A DNA stretch of 64,000 bases from Neopestalotiopsis rosae (Eukaryota; Ascomycota; Sordariomycetes; Amphisphaeriales; Sporocadaceae). The stretch covers positions 62,001 through 126,000 of the forward strand of contig JALGAS010000009.1 in the NCBI GenBank assembly GCA_023078685.1, written 5' to 3'. Shown here piece after piece: positions 12,005 to 22,262 of this stretch; the first letter of the stretch is position 1, and every line of letters starts with the position of its first letter. The notes beneath the pieces are model-generated. The model searched no databases and was not told the origin of the DNA. It saw only the letters and a list, made by a program, of their open reading frames with translations. The position numbers and the translations under genes were made by a program.

Positions 12005-14294
12005 GGTGAAGCAAGCGGGAAACACTCCCCCAGAGTGACGAGAGTTCGTCAGAGACTGTACGATGCGGTAGTCTCGATTTCGTCTGGTGTTCTTCCGATG
12101 AAGTGGTGATGAGAAAGTCGTGATCCACTCCCCTGGTATCAAGCAGCGTATGGGATGGCGAGGTCTGATGGGACAAAGAGACACTGTTCGTACGCTCGGG
12201 TGCAGTGCGGGACGACCGGGTTGCTGCTGAGGTGTAACAAGGTGGCGCAAGCGGAGTGGTAAGGAACTGCCCTATGGCTGCCTCCACGTGCCGATTCTGT
12301 ACAAATCAACAAAAGGTTTGACGGTTCAAGAAGGAATTTCCGGTAAATCCAGACGAAAAGGACGATTACAAAAGTGGTAAATGGACGCGGAAGACCAAAC
12401 GTTGGGGCGAAACGAGACGGAACGGAATTTCTCAAGAAGGCATTAAACCTTCTGAGACAAACAAGAACTTGGGGAAAATATGACAGTAAGAGCCAGGCTG
12501 TCTGTTCCCAAATGAGGGTGTGGGAAAGAATGAGTGTGGGTTAGTAGACCTTTGTACAGTATACTAATGGTGTCTCGTTGCTGTGTGAATCTTTAAGATT
12601 TGTGTGTTCCAACACAAAGCGCGGGGGCCACGTGTGCTTCGTTATCGAACTTCTTTCCCATCAGTAACATAGTGAGGCTTCTGAGGTTCACGGCAGGGTT
12701 TTTCTTTCCCCTTTTGCTTTTGTGTCAACTCGTGTCAAAGGAGCCAAACTCAAGGGCGAAATTTTGATGGCGTCAAGGGAGCCAAGATGCTGAGTAGTAT
12801 CTTCAAAGTGGTTTCATGCTGGGCGATGTCATTCATTGATGCTGTCATCAGCAAAGGAAACCTTGAGAGTTTCCGCCGTACCAGAACTCATGTCAACTTG
12901 TAACACTTGGGATAGAACTACCACGATCCCACCAAGCCTTTACTTTGTCCTACTTGTATCGTACTTCGGGTCAGTCTAGCGGGGCCGGCGGGTTGGCTGC
13001 AGCTATTCGACCAGCCCATAAGGCGCGTCGATCGCAGCCAAGGTTGGCCAGAACAGGCAACGTGACTGCCAAGATATGAAATACTGTCACTGCTTCGAGG
13101 TGTGTATGCTGTCAGACCATCTAACAATATGCATTGTAGATCTGGCACTTCGTCCCTGGAAAAAAGAATGTTAAATCGCCAGATTGCAATGCGTAAAAAC
13201 AAAAACCCAGCAAAACGATAAGCAGGGAGACGCCATCAGCCCTTCGTCTGAGGAGGAAGGGAGAGAGAAGAAAATATGCTCTGAGACATTTTCAGGAGCT
13301 GAAAACCAATGGGAAGTGGCTAAATGAGGGTGTAGGACCTGTCATCCCTCAAATGTCTTGCACGTCTTTTCGCAGGTCTCTGTCAGCGGTGTGCAGATAA
13401 TTATCTTGAGTCTGAACCCGCAGGTGGAAGGGGGACTTTTTTTTCTGCTTGGAGGTCATCCTGCTCTTCTCCTCCAAAACTCTAATGTCGCCTCTCATTT
13501 CGATTGAGTTTATTGCTTATTTGGACGTAAAATATAGGCACTCGAGTGTAATCGCGATAAGTGTGTAACGGGAAAAGGAGAAAAAAGAAACGATGGCGGC
13601 ACATAGTATGCACACACTTGGAGGAAAAGGACCAAGGCTAGATTCATGGCCAGGAATTCCGCAGCTAGCTATGCCAGCCTCACATTTCGGTATTCTATCA
13701 TGGTTTGTACCCTCCCGCAAACGCCAAGAATCAAATACCCGAGTAATCGTGGTATTTCCTGTGATTATTCCACTGCTGTAATCAAGGGACCCACCCCACG
13801 TGAACGAGGCGAATCAGTCGAAATGTGGCTTTTGTTCCCTTCACAATTTTCTAAGCTGGCCTCAGGGAAGGAAGTACTCCACAAGCCATGTTTCTATGAA
13901 TTGTTACATGTACTGGCTCACTGAATCAGTCGTCATTCCCATTGTCTGGCACACAACTGCCCACTCCCACCCCTTCTTACCCGAGGGACAAGAACCATTC
14001 ATCCCATCATCGGACCAAATATTCCATTCCCTCTGGAAGCATCCCACTTTGCCCTGGATTCCCCCAGGACGCCTTTCTTTGCGCTGCGATACGATAAGCG
14101 GTAAAATGATGCTATCGTGAACCCTTGAGCTCCTAGCACTCTGTTTGTTTTGCGGCGAGAGTACCTTGTACATCAGAACTCTCTGGTTTTGCCAACCGAC
14201 TTCGGCATTCTCTCATTTCTTTACTTTGCAACGATCCACCTTTGACGAAGCAGATTGGCCGTTTCTCACGATCTACGCAAACGAAAACACGGCC
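12005..14294. other. Shared upstream region of the two DUF5672 genes
   Basis: A 2.3-kb divergent intergenic region. It has frames such as a hydrophobic one at 12139-12435 (-), but none joins well to either gene. It probably holds both promoters and leaders; no repeat or RNA gene was recognised. Confidence 0.4.
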
Positions 14295-15476
14295 ATGGCA
14301 GCCTCAACTAGTACTACTACGCCCATCTCGGCGATGTTTACGGTGACCAAGTTCAAGGTACTGATCGTAGTATCCTTGGCTATCACGCAAGTTGCCACTC
14401 CTCACTTATCTTCTACCTGTACGCTCGGCTAACTTGTCTCGTGCAGGTGGTATATCGCTGGCCTCTTTCCACACTACAAACCCCAGATACAGGAATCGTT
14501 CAAGAACAAGCTAGATGAGGCCAAGGGCAAGCTAGATGAGGCCAAGGGCAAGATTCCCTCTGTCAAGGTGGATTGGCATCCGAGCACCTTGGCCGAAATC
14601 GAACGCAACCCCCGTTTGAGATATAACACCTCAAAGGTGGCTCTTATGGTTGAGCCACGACCGTTGCCGCATCTCGTGCCTCACCTGCTCCATATGATCG
14701 CCGTCGTCCCTCCCGACTGGCGCTTTGTCTTCATTGGCTCCAGAAAGTCTGTCATCAGCGTTGGTCGTAGCTATGCTACCAAACACCAGCAAGCTATTGG
14801 AAAGTTGGATTTGATGACGCTCCCTCAGCCATGGGATATTAGTAGCAAGGAGGGTGTCTATCGTACCTTTACGGACTCGCGTTTCTATTCCGAGTTTCTG
14901 CCTGGCGTGGAGTGGTTACTCAAGTACGAGTCTGACAGCATCTTGTGCGCCAATTCCGAGACGAGTCTCAATGAGTGGCTCGATTGGGACTGGGCAGGAG
15001 CGCCTCGGTGAGTCTCCCATACCCAGACTTGTGTGTCCAATGCATCCAATACTGATACCACCTGCAGTACCGCTGATGATCGATTTTCTGGCAACGGTGG
15101 CCTTTCTATACGGAAGGTCTCTACCATCCAGCGTGTGCTCAAAATTCAAGAACGCCTCAATGATACCGGTGCAGAAGACGAGTGGTTCGGAACACGACTA
15201 TGGGTTCTGCCTGGTGCCAAAGTGGCTTCGGGACAGAACGGCCAACTGACCGTCGAAGATGTCTACATTCCCAAGCCTATGGGCTTCCACGTACGCGACG
15301 GTGGCAAGAACCTGCCCGACTCGGTTTGGAAGAACCCCAACCAGAGACATGAGATATTCGAATATTGCCCTGAGCTGAGCCTGATCATGGACATGAAACT
15401 TGAGGTCGAAAGGTGCCCCGGAGACGATAGAAATGGTAATCTTCCCGGCGATGCTGAAGGCAGTGAGGCTTCGTAA
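14295..15476 (+). CDS. DUF5672 family membrane-anchored protein (copy 2)
   Basis: Three exons: 14295-14386, 14447-15007 and 15068-15476; 353 aa. Intron 1 (14387-14446) is a GC-AG intron with the classic donor GCAAGT. Only this junction fuses VLIVVSLAIT to WYIAGLF to make the membrane anchor (about residues 22-38). Intron 2 is a normal 60-nt GT-AG intron. Shared motifs with copy 1 are NTSKVALMVEPR, VVPPDWRFVF, WLLKYESDSILCANS, WDWAGAPR and GNGGLSIRK. A short linker after the anchor has KLDEAKG twice in tandem. Putative type II membrane protein of unknown, possibly glycosyltransferase-like, activity. It lacks most of the long insertion before the C-terminus seen in copy 1. Confidence 0.87.
14508..14549 (+). 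repeat. Two perfect 21-bp tandem repeats in DUF5672 copy 2
   Basis: Two adjacent identical 21-bp units, each encoding KLDEAKG, in the stalk between the membrane anchor and the DUF5672 domain. The identical DNA suggests a recent slippage duplication. Confidence 0.9.
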
Positions 15477-16072
15477 ATTGAGCTGTCCTTCATCGAGTAT
15501 TGTCTCCAGTGTAGACTACACGTGACGCAATCCACACATCGGACAGTCACGTCAAGATCGACCAGACACGTCAATCGATGGTCACTGACAGCAGCAAGCC
15601 TGCATCAGGGAATGCTAGTTTGGGGTTCGAGCTTGATTCGACGTTGACTTGCATGGAGATATGCAACGAAGAAATCAGGCTCAGTCGCCTGGACCACGGA
15701 GCCGGGATGTTATGGGGATCCAACATCTCGAACACATCATCGCGCCATGATCACAGTAGTAAAGGAATTGCGTAGAGGAGCAGCCAGAAAGCGGGAACGT
15801 ATTGATGTCACCAAGAAATGTCACGACACAGTTTTGTCGGTTGTATGCTAGCATGCTACCGAAACAGAATAGCAGGTAGACCTCGGCTAGAGGTTCTCTC
15901 GGACACTCGTGTATTGGAAGTTGACGACTTTTGGACATTGTATCATACATGAAGGTATATTCATGAGAGGGAAGATGTAGTCGTCACCTTGTTAGTAACA
16001 GTCTCGCAAGGAAGATCAATATTATGAATTACTTTACGTGTCCCGCAACTGCAGCGTATTGTCTTTTAGACT
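15477..16072. other. Intergenic region
   Basis: Convergent spacer between DUF5672 copy 2 and the CorA-like relic. No gene recognised. Confidence 0.4.
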
Positions 16073-17144
16073 CTAGCCAAATCTCCTTGATAAATATCTA
16101 GACCAACTCCGTATCTCATCACCCTTCTCGACAAATAACACGGATATGAGAAGTAATGGGGCCGTGACGGCCGCCCATATCCACAACGGCAGATCTCCTT
16201 GCCCAAACTCCTAGAAATTCATGCCAAAAACTGCCGTAATGAAGGATATCGGTAGAAAGATAAAAATGACTCTGTTTGTCGCCTTTGTGAGTCTCGTGAC
16301 CAGCTTTGCCTCGGCGGCGGACCGTAGCGCATCTTGAACCGACGCATTGCTGATCAGCGTAGACTTTCCATCGTCGCAGATGGCTACCAGAGACTGAGCC
16401 CGCTCAAAGATGAACTGGAAATCCTCTTCAGCTTTGGCAAGCAACCTGGACGGGTGCTCATCAGGCTTGTGTGGAGAGGCTGTGCTTGACTGGCTCCAGT
16501 TTACCGGTGGCTGCCGCAGAAAGACTCGGACTTCCGCCAAGTTACGGATCAGTCGGGTCAGTCTGGCTTTGATATAATCGTAGTGTAGGATGGCTTCGAG
16601 TTTGGTGTGCTCGTAGGTCGAAAACTCGGATGGACTACCAATCTCGGCTAGAACCTCTTCCACCGTGTTGATATACTGCGAAATAGCTGCGGCGTTGAAA
16701 TCGAGCAGTTCCTACAAACGTGGAGAGGCGTAATGCTAGTACTCTGCGACCAATCGAGAGTTGCACCGTAATGCCGATTCAAGAGTATACCTGATCGCTG
16801 TGCATGTGACGAAGCCTGTATTTGGCTGTCGTCCACAACTCGCGTCCTTGTCGAATTGCTTTCAAAGCAAACGAGACAAATTGTAAATCTGCCGCAACCG
16901 GAGTGAAATCCCCTGTAGGTGGTATTGGAATATGATCAAATCCTTCCTCGTGTCCAGTGTCATTCCATATTATAAATACTGGAAATCAATCAGTAAATAA
17001 GGAGGTTACATCGCTGGCTTTCATCTTACCACTGCAATGCTCCTCTCTGCGAATTATGTAGGCCGTTATTTCCAGTCCGATCACAGTATTACTCCCGTCA
17101 CAGATATCAATAATTCGAATGATTGAAGTACCAGCTTCAGACAT
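16073..17144 (-). pseudogene. CorA-like Mg2+/metal transporter, interrupted by an in-frame amber codon
   Basis: C-terminal part of a fungal CorA-like divalent cation channel. Exons 17144-17030, 16978-16791 and 16711-16211 splice cleanly (GTAAGA/CCAG and GTATAC/GTAG) into one open frame of 267 codons. It includes a long helical region and the first membrane helix ending in the family's GMN signature (VFGMNF). Directly after GMNF is TAG (16213-16211). The same frame then runs on for 45 codons to a second TAG (16075-16073) and encodes what looks like the missing second membrane helix (LPLWIWAAVTAPLLLISVLF). CorA needs both helices, so the product stops before a working pore. The 5' end is also unclear: homologous-looking residues continue before the ATG at 17144 but run into stops. 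Loss of function, stop readthrough or a sequence error are all possible. Confidence 0.75.
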
Positions 17145-17640
17145 TGCAATGTCCTGGAGGACCAAAACGCTCTCCGTAATTCATCATTGCATTTATCCCG
17201 TGCCAGCTCTAGACCCTTGATTCCAAGATTCCTACCCTGGGAGCCAACGAATAAAATGGTGTGAATGCACAGACGCAGTCCCGGCCAGGCTTTGCGGCTG
17301 TGGGACATCAAATCTCGCCCTAGCAAATGGTTGACACAGAATGGACGCTTCAAGAAGTGGTTGACATTCGTATACTGCATCGTCACATTGCGAGCGCGAA
17401 CTACTCAACGCCATACTACGCATCTCAATATTCTCAAGGCATTGATAGAATTGGTTCAACGCTATTCTGCATACACTGGTTCGTGGCCAAGATCAATCGG
17501 CCTCAGCCTTGTCAGTCTCCGTCGTCCCAGAGCCAGGTGTTGTCTTCAAAGTTACTCCGCCTCCGCTTTCGACGCTCAGCTCGGCGCTTACAGCACTTCA
17601 AATCAAATGTCAGTAAGCTTTCAAGAAGCGTAGGGGTCTA
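17145..17640. other. Remains of the 5' part of the CorA-like gene
   Basis: Minus-strand frames (for example LARDKCNDELRRAF at about 17170-17215) look partly coding. They change frame and are cut by stops, and no clean exon chain to 17144 was found. It is either the decayed N-terminal half or contains exons I could not join. Confidence 0.35.
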
Positions 17641-17781
17641 TTAACCCTTCTTGAACTGAGGGAAATTCACATACTTATTGGCGGTGGCAGCAGAAGCGTT
17701 TTCTCCGCTTGCGGCGGCGGATGCGGAGTCAGATCCGCCGTTGTCATGGTCATCAGCAGGAGCTTCAACTTTGTCCGACAT
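17641..17781 (-). CDS. Tiny Ser/Ala-rich protein, 46 aa
   Basis: Single-exon frame from ATG 17781 to TAA 17643-17641. The sequence before the ATG (17790-17900) is a CA/CT-rich leader of the kind found on well-expressed fungal genes, and a TATA-like ATATAT lies near 17905. The protein is acidic at the N-terminus and Ala/Ser/Asn-rich in the middle, and ends in the distinct tail YVNFPQFKKG. It has no signal peptide or membrane helix. I do not recognise the family. The polar low-complexity make-up recalls small stress or conidiation proteins, but that is only a resemblance. Confidence 0.55.
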   Translation of the reverse strand: MSDKVEAPADDHDNGGSDSASAAASGENASAATANKYVNFPQFKKG

Positions 17782-18478
17782 TTCTGCGATGTTCTTCTTG
17801 CGACTGTTTTGGTTGGCAGATGAGTTGTAGTGATAATGATAATGATAGGTGAAGAGTTGAAGATTCGACTTGGAAAAGAACAGCAAGGTAGCCTCAGTAT
17901 GATATATGGGCTGCAATACGACTCGGTAAGATGGAAAAACGACGGCAACTCCTGTCGAGTGAGTCTGTGTGCAGCCCCAAGCTAACGGGATTCGCGGAAC
18001 GCAGCCTTATAAGATCGCCAACGATCAACACCAACAGGGCGAACGCCTTGTGACGAAGGGTGATGCAATCTACCAAATCATCGTGGACATCTAAACAGAA
18101 AGTGCACATTTGATAAACTGTTAGCATGCAACGTGACGTCAGTCGATGCCGCAATCTGAGGCTGTCTACATGCAATAAAGCTTTAGAACAGAGACTTCGA
18201 CACGCATGCATGCATTTGTTTCAAGGGCAGACAAGTTGACATATGATCAGGCATTCATGGAAAAGATACATAGGTACTAATTGCATTCAGCTACACTATT
18301 GAAAATTGTTCAGGCGCCAGGCAAATCTCGCAAAGTTCCATGTCATTTGACCCGACTTTCCACAGCCCGTCCTTTCGCCTCCAGATCCCGCCTTTCGGCC
18401 TTGTAGCTCTATTAGATGCTGCCTCTATAGATATTTCAGCGCTTGCAATTCTTTGCTGACGAGTCATGGTCATACCCA
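17782..18478. other. Intergenic region
   Basis: Leader and promoter of the 46-aa gene at its left end; nothing else recognised. Confidence 0.35.
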
Positions 18479-18586
18479 TTACGAGGATGATGCAGCGGCA
18501 GATGAAGAACCACTGCTTGCTGCTGCAGCGGACGATCCTGAGCCGGAAGACGCGGCGGCCGCTGAAGAAGATGAGCCTTTATCCAT
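18479..18586 (-). CDS. Candidate micro-protein of Ser, Ala and Gly, 35 aa
   Basis: ATG 18586 to TAA 18481-18479. After MDKG the protein is built almost only from Ser, Ala and Gly in alternating blocks. A CA-rich leader precedes the ATG. Further up is a well-formed 50-nt intron on the same strand (about 18641-18690, donor GTAAGT, acceptor TCAG), which would be a leader intron. The leader and intron argue for a transcript. The low-complexity content and length argue for caution: it could also be a non-coding RNA exon. Confidence 0.35.
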   Translation of the reverse strand: MDKGSSSSAAAASSGSGSSAAAASSGSSSAAASSS

Positions 18587-19349
18587 ATTGAGAAGTTGTT
18601 ATCTGGTTTCGTTGGTGTGTTGCGGTAGAGAAGAAAGTTGCTGATTGACAGTAGTCTCCTCAGGTGCTGGTCGTTGATTGTTATACTTACCTATATTACA
18701 AGAGGCGGTGGCCTCGTTTTGAATAAGGCTGACCTGAGGAGATGACGTAGCCGCATCATCAGTTGTTCGAGCCCAATAGAGCACCTCTGCCGACCCAACA
18801 GTGATGGTATTGTGACTGTCAGCTGCTGTCGTACAAAGCCTATCTCGGTCCCAGCGGTCGACATAGGTAACCTCGACGAACATGTGCCTGATTTTCATGC
18901 GGGAGAAAAATGCACTTTCGCCTCATTTGCCGATGACTACTGGCAAACGGGGCGTAGCATAACACTTTTGCACTTCCCAATACGCCCTACGGGAGAGAGT
19001 CTTTCAATGAGACACGTCACCGAGGCGTTGATTGGCAATGTTCTCCGCACGGTGGCTGATGCGAGGGAAAGACTGGACAAATGGACAATTGATCCAACGC
19101 CCGATCACGTACCTACGGCATCTAGGCAACGTCACGAAGCGGGAAATCGACGACTCAACAGCCGTAGCCATGAGTTGAGAACGGCCTGACGTCAACAACG
19201 TCATACAAGGCTCTGTGTTGATGGCACAATAAATCTCGCCATGCGAAAGGTGGACCCGCCTCAGTTTATTTCGTAATCTTGCACTGCACCCAAAATCTTC
19301 TGTATCAAAACATCCGACATCACAGCCGTATATCTGGAAATCATACATC
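18587..19349. other. Region between the two small Ser-rich genes
   Basis: Open frames on both strands (18812-19189 plus, 19004-19441 minus, 18599-18898 minus) have fairly normal amino-acid make-up but no recognised domain. I do not call them. The segment also holds the promoters of the divergent 35-aa and 171-aa genes. Confidence 0.35.
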
Positions 19350-19865
19350 ATGCCTGAAGCCAAAGCCTCGTCTGGACCAAACTCGGATGGACCAAATGTC
19401 CAGACCCGCGCATCCGGCGGAAACGCCAAGGCGTCAGCCACTTCTACCGACGATCAGGGCGGACGCTGGACAGAGACGTCCACATCAAAGGGCAGCGGAG
19501 TTGGAGCATTCGTCGAGAGAGTGCTTGGTTTCAGCAGCAAGGATGCCGATGGGAACGACGAGGGCGAGGAAGGCGATTGGGACATTGTCAAGAAGTCCAA
19601 GACGGCGGACAAGAAGAGCTCTTCTAGTGGAGATGGTGCAACTGCAACTACAGGCGGGAGCAGTGCTAGTACAAACAAGACGGCAGACAAGAAGAGCTCT
19701 TCTAGTGGGGATGATGCATCTGCGACTGCAGGTGAAGGTAGTGCCAGTACAAGCAAGACGGCGGACAAGAAGAGCTCTTCCAGTGGAGATGGGGCGTATG
19801 CAACTGCAGGTGGGAGAGCCAGTGCGGGCATTGTCGATGGCAAGGCAGTCGCCTCTACTAAGTGA
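19350..19865 (+). CDS. Ser/Thr/Lys-rich protein with three 26-residue repeats, 171 aa
   Basis: Single exon with a plain leader ahead of the ATG. Residues 1-50 are polar and disordered. Residues 51-83 contain the only structured-looking piece (VGAFVERVLGF, then an acidic stretch ending WDIVKKS). From residue 84 there are three tandem copies of a unit beginning KTADKKSSSSGD. No signal peptide or membrane helix is seen. The family is not recognised and a function is not assigned. It sits in a cluster with two other small Ser/Ala-rich frames on the opposite strand. The repeat copies differ mainly in their second halves. Confidence 0.6.
   Translation: MPEAKASSGPNSDGPNVQTRASGGNAKASATSTDDQGGRWTETSTSKGSGVGAFVERVLGFSSKDADGNDEGEEGDWDIVKKSKTADKKSSSSGDGATATTGGSSASTNKTADKKSSSSGDDASATAGEGSASTSKTADKKSSSSGDGAYATAGGRASAGIVDGKAVASTK
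19599..19826 (+). repeat. 78-bp coding tandem repeats, nearly three copies
   Basis: Units start at 19599, 19677 and 19755; the last is slightly shortened. Each encodes KTADKKSSSSGD plus a variable Ala/Thr/Gly/Ser half. The unit length is a multiple of three, so copy-number change would keep the frame. Confidence 0.85.
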
Positions 19866-20479
19866 GCTTCTACTAATTTGTAGCTGGGGAGGAACAATTC
19901 TTGGTTGTCTTGAATCAAGAGAACACCTTCTGTCAACAAGAGAAGCTGGAAACTCGTTGTTGGAATTAGGAATGTGAAGACTTGAAGCTGACATTATGCC
20001 TCTCTGGTGGACTGTCTTGGTCATAAAGACCGGTTGGAATTCGTACAATCTATTTTGAACACACTGAATAGAGATCTGTACAGCAAGGTTATCCGGATTG
20101 TCTTTCAATTGAAATCTCTCCATCGTGGACTTATCAAGTATAAAACGCCGGAAGCTGAATATGAAGGATAGAAATGTAGTCCAATACACAGCGTTTCCAA
20201 CGCCCATGAGTCTGCTCCAAAACACTTTCCGGCTCGAATAGAGCAGCATATTCCGCGACTCGTCCTGAAAGAGTGGAAATACTCAGTACCGTATCACTCG
20301 AAGCTGTGACTCATCTACCTAAGCTACCCTTTATTTACCTAGTAAGTCGGCAAGCCTTTCTCCTCATCACCAGCATACTTGAGCAAAGCACTATGATATG
20401 GGTACAGAGTGACGGTCAAGCCGCCATCGCTGGTGAGTTGCAGTTTCTTCAGATCTTTTGAGCAATCGTAGCCGAGTGC
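19866..20479. other. Intergenic region
   Basis: Holds the 3' UTR of the repeat protein. No gene recognised. Confidence 0.35.
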
Positions 20480-20845
20480 TACCGATGATAATCTGGACCA
20501 ACTCCGTAAGTTCTCACCCTTTTGGACACACATAGTAGGAATGAGTGGTAACGAAATATTACAACTAGCCCTTTACACAAAGGCAGATTGTTCCACCCAA
20601 ACCATCTCGAACTCATTATTCCCAAAACTGCCGCGATGAAGGGTGTCGGTAGCAATATGAAGGCCATCGTGTTGGTCTTCTTGTCGGTCTCGTGACCAGT
20701 TTCATTTATCATTCTCGGGCTCCTTGGTAACATGGAAGAAGAAAAGTAAGAACACCTTCTTCCTTATCATTACGTCAACAGAATTCTGCTCCGAAAGAAG
20801 GCGTGCCTGGTAGCAGCATGAGGCCATCAAGGATCAAATGCCATT
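20480..20845 (-). pseudogene. Degenerate copies of the CorA-like C-terminus
   Basis: DNA at about 20615-20700 aligns by eye with 16218-16310 of the CorA-like gene; both read through CAAAA(A)CTGCCG, then GGTAG, to GTCTCGTGACCAG. The block at about 20485-20520 matches the region after the amber codon (ACCAACTCCGTA...TCACCCTT). On the minus strand it still reads AFILLPTPFIAAVLGI in place of VIFIFLPISFITAVFGM, then drifts through frameshifts. A shorter third copy of the same segment (LMLLPGTPSFGAEF) lies at about 20785-20840. It is a decayed tandem paralogue, not an expressed gene. Confidence 0.65.
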
Positions 20846-20883
20846 TAGCAAGAATTCTCTTCCGTCACAGTCAGTTACACAAG

Positions 20884-21207
20884 ATGGAAAACAACATTTT
20901 CATGAACGGCGCTTTCACAGCTGCCGCGACTTCTGTCTTCAAGAAACTGCGACCACTTTCCGAGGAAGTGGAAAATTACGCTGCAAATAAGACAGGCACT
21001 CGCAAAGAGCTCAATAGTGCCGATCTTGATGCACTGGTAGAGCTCTGGACCGAATAGGCAGCATGGATTCGCGGAATATACGCGAATATTGACGCCATAC
21101 GTCTCTGGCATGACCGGACTATCAATTGTCTCTATGAACCACGGCTGAATTTTTCAAGAGAGTCCAAGTTGGCCAATATAGGTCTCGATCATTGCGACAT
21201 TGTTTGA
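20884..21207 (+). pseudogene. Unknown protein relic with an in-frame amber codon
   Basis: An ATG frame of 57 codons ends at TAG 21055-21057. The same frame then stays open for 49 more codons to TGA 21205-21207. Both halves look like normal globular protein (KKLRPLSEEVENYAANK before, WIRGIYANIDAIRLWHD after), which suggests one former coding exon broken by a nonsense change. No family is recognised. It overlaps nothing else and lies next to the decayed CorA copies. Confidence 0.35.
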
Positions 21208-22262
21208 TTCCCGGCTAACGGCACGCAGCGTCGACTATCGGTTCCGCAGATTGATGCATAGGGTCGTTCCCGGATCTTCTCATGAGCAAATTAGTTCAAA
21301 AACGTTAGCAAATACTAGAGTAGTCGTCAGCCCGCCAGGATCGGGCATTTCAAAAGAGGTAACGATCCATCGATTAATATACTGAGAAAAACAAACAATA
21401 CGAGAAAATGTATGTGCGAGGGGTTACACCATGGCCGGCAGAGGACCGTCCTTGTGGCCAATCAACGATGCAGCCCGACAATTCCGCCTAATATCAACGA
21501 CCCGATGGCTACGACGCACGACCAGCCATTTTTGTTTCTTCCGACGCGTTCTGCTATATTACCATGTCGAAGCTTACGATATTTACTTATATCCGGAATT
21601 AGTTCCGGTAGGTGAGCACGCTGGTTAAGTGAGATATTTACGTGCCCTATTCATCAGGATTTCATGAAATGTTGGCATTAGAGTTCTCCTCTGCATGGCA
21701 TGGATCTTGTTTGGTGATGACTCCCTACAACAAATTCTACGGCATTATTGTCAATACCTCAATTGCGCAGTTGCTTCATAGTACGCAATCTGTTCGTTCG
21801 CCAGCATGACTGCCGCTGATCGACACATAGAGTTTTACTGTCTCCTCAAAGGTCTTCCATTGTCCTGACTTTTCTCATTCTCCCCTTTTGCCACGTGCGA
21901 ATACATCAGCTGACAAGGGAGAGGTCCCATAGGCAGGTCAAATCTGGGGAGACACTATATCATGCAAAGCAGCCTCGTATGCACGCGTAGAGCCGGGGGG
22001 TTGTATCCGGCTATATCTTAGCTTGCCAATTCCGGTGACCCAGGGCTCTCTGTGGCGGGCACTTTTCTTTTCGGAAACGTTGCAAGAGAAAAAAACGTCA
22101 TGGCTGTCATGGTTGTCTTCCCCAGAAAGCTATATCAAGGGTTCAGGGTCCCAATGCCAAGACTTGACTTTTCTATGTTTCGAAGCACCATTTAAAGCAT
22201 TGCTCCCGTCGTGATTCAGACTCCCCATGTCACTGATATTGATATTATACTAATTTACCATA
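21208..22262. other. Intergenic region, chitin deacetylase promoter side
   Basis: No gene recognised. The final few hundred bases must contain the promoter of the deacetylase. Confidence 0.4.

Noticed and set aside
12139..12435. Hydrophobic minus-strand frame upstream of DUF5672 copy 1, considered as its N-terminus
   Set aside because: No intron of workable length joins it to the gene, while the ATG at 12004 gives a complete membrane anchor by itself.
18453..18644. Acidic Ala/Asp/Glu-rich plus-strand frame
   Set aside because: Antisense shadow of the Ser/Ala-coding micro-ORF.
18812..19189. Plus-strand 126-codon frame
   Set aside because: Composition is plausible but no domain or leader is seen, and other frames overlap on the opposite strand.
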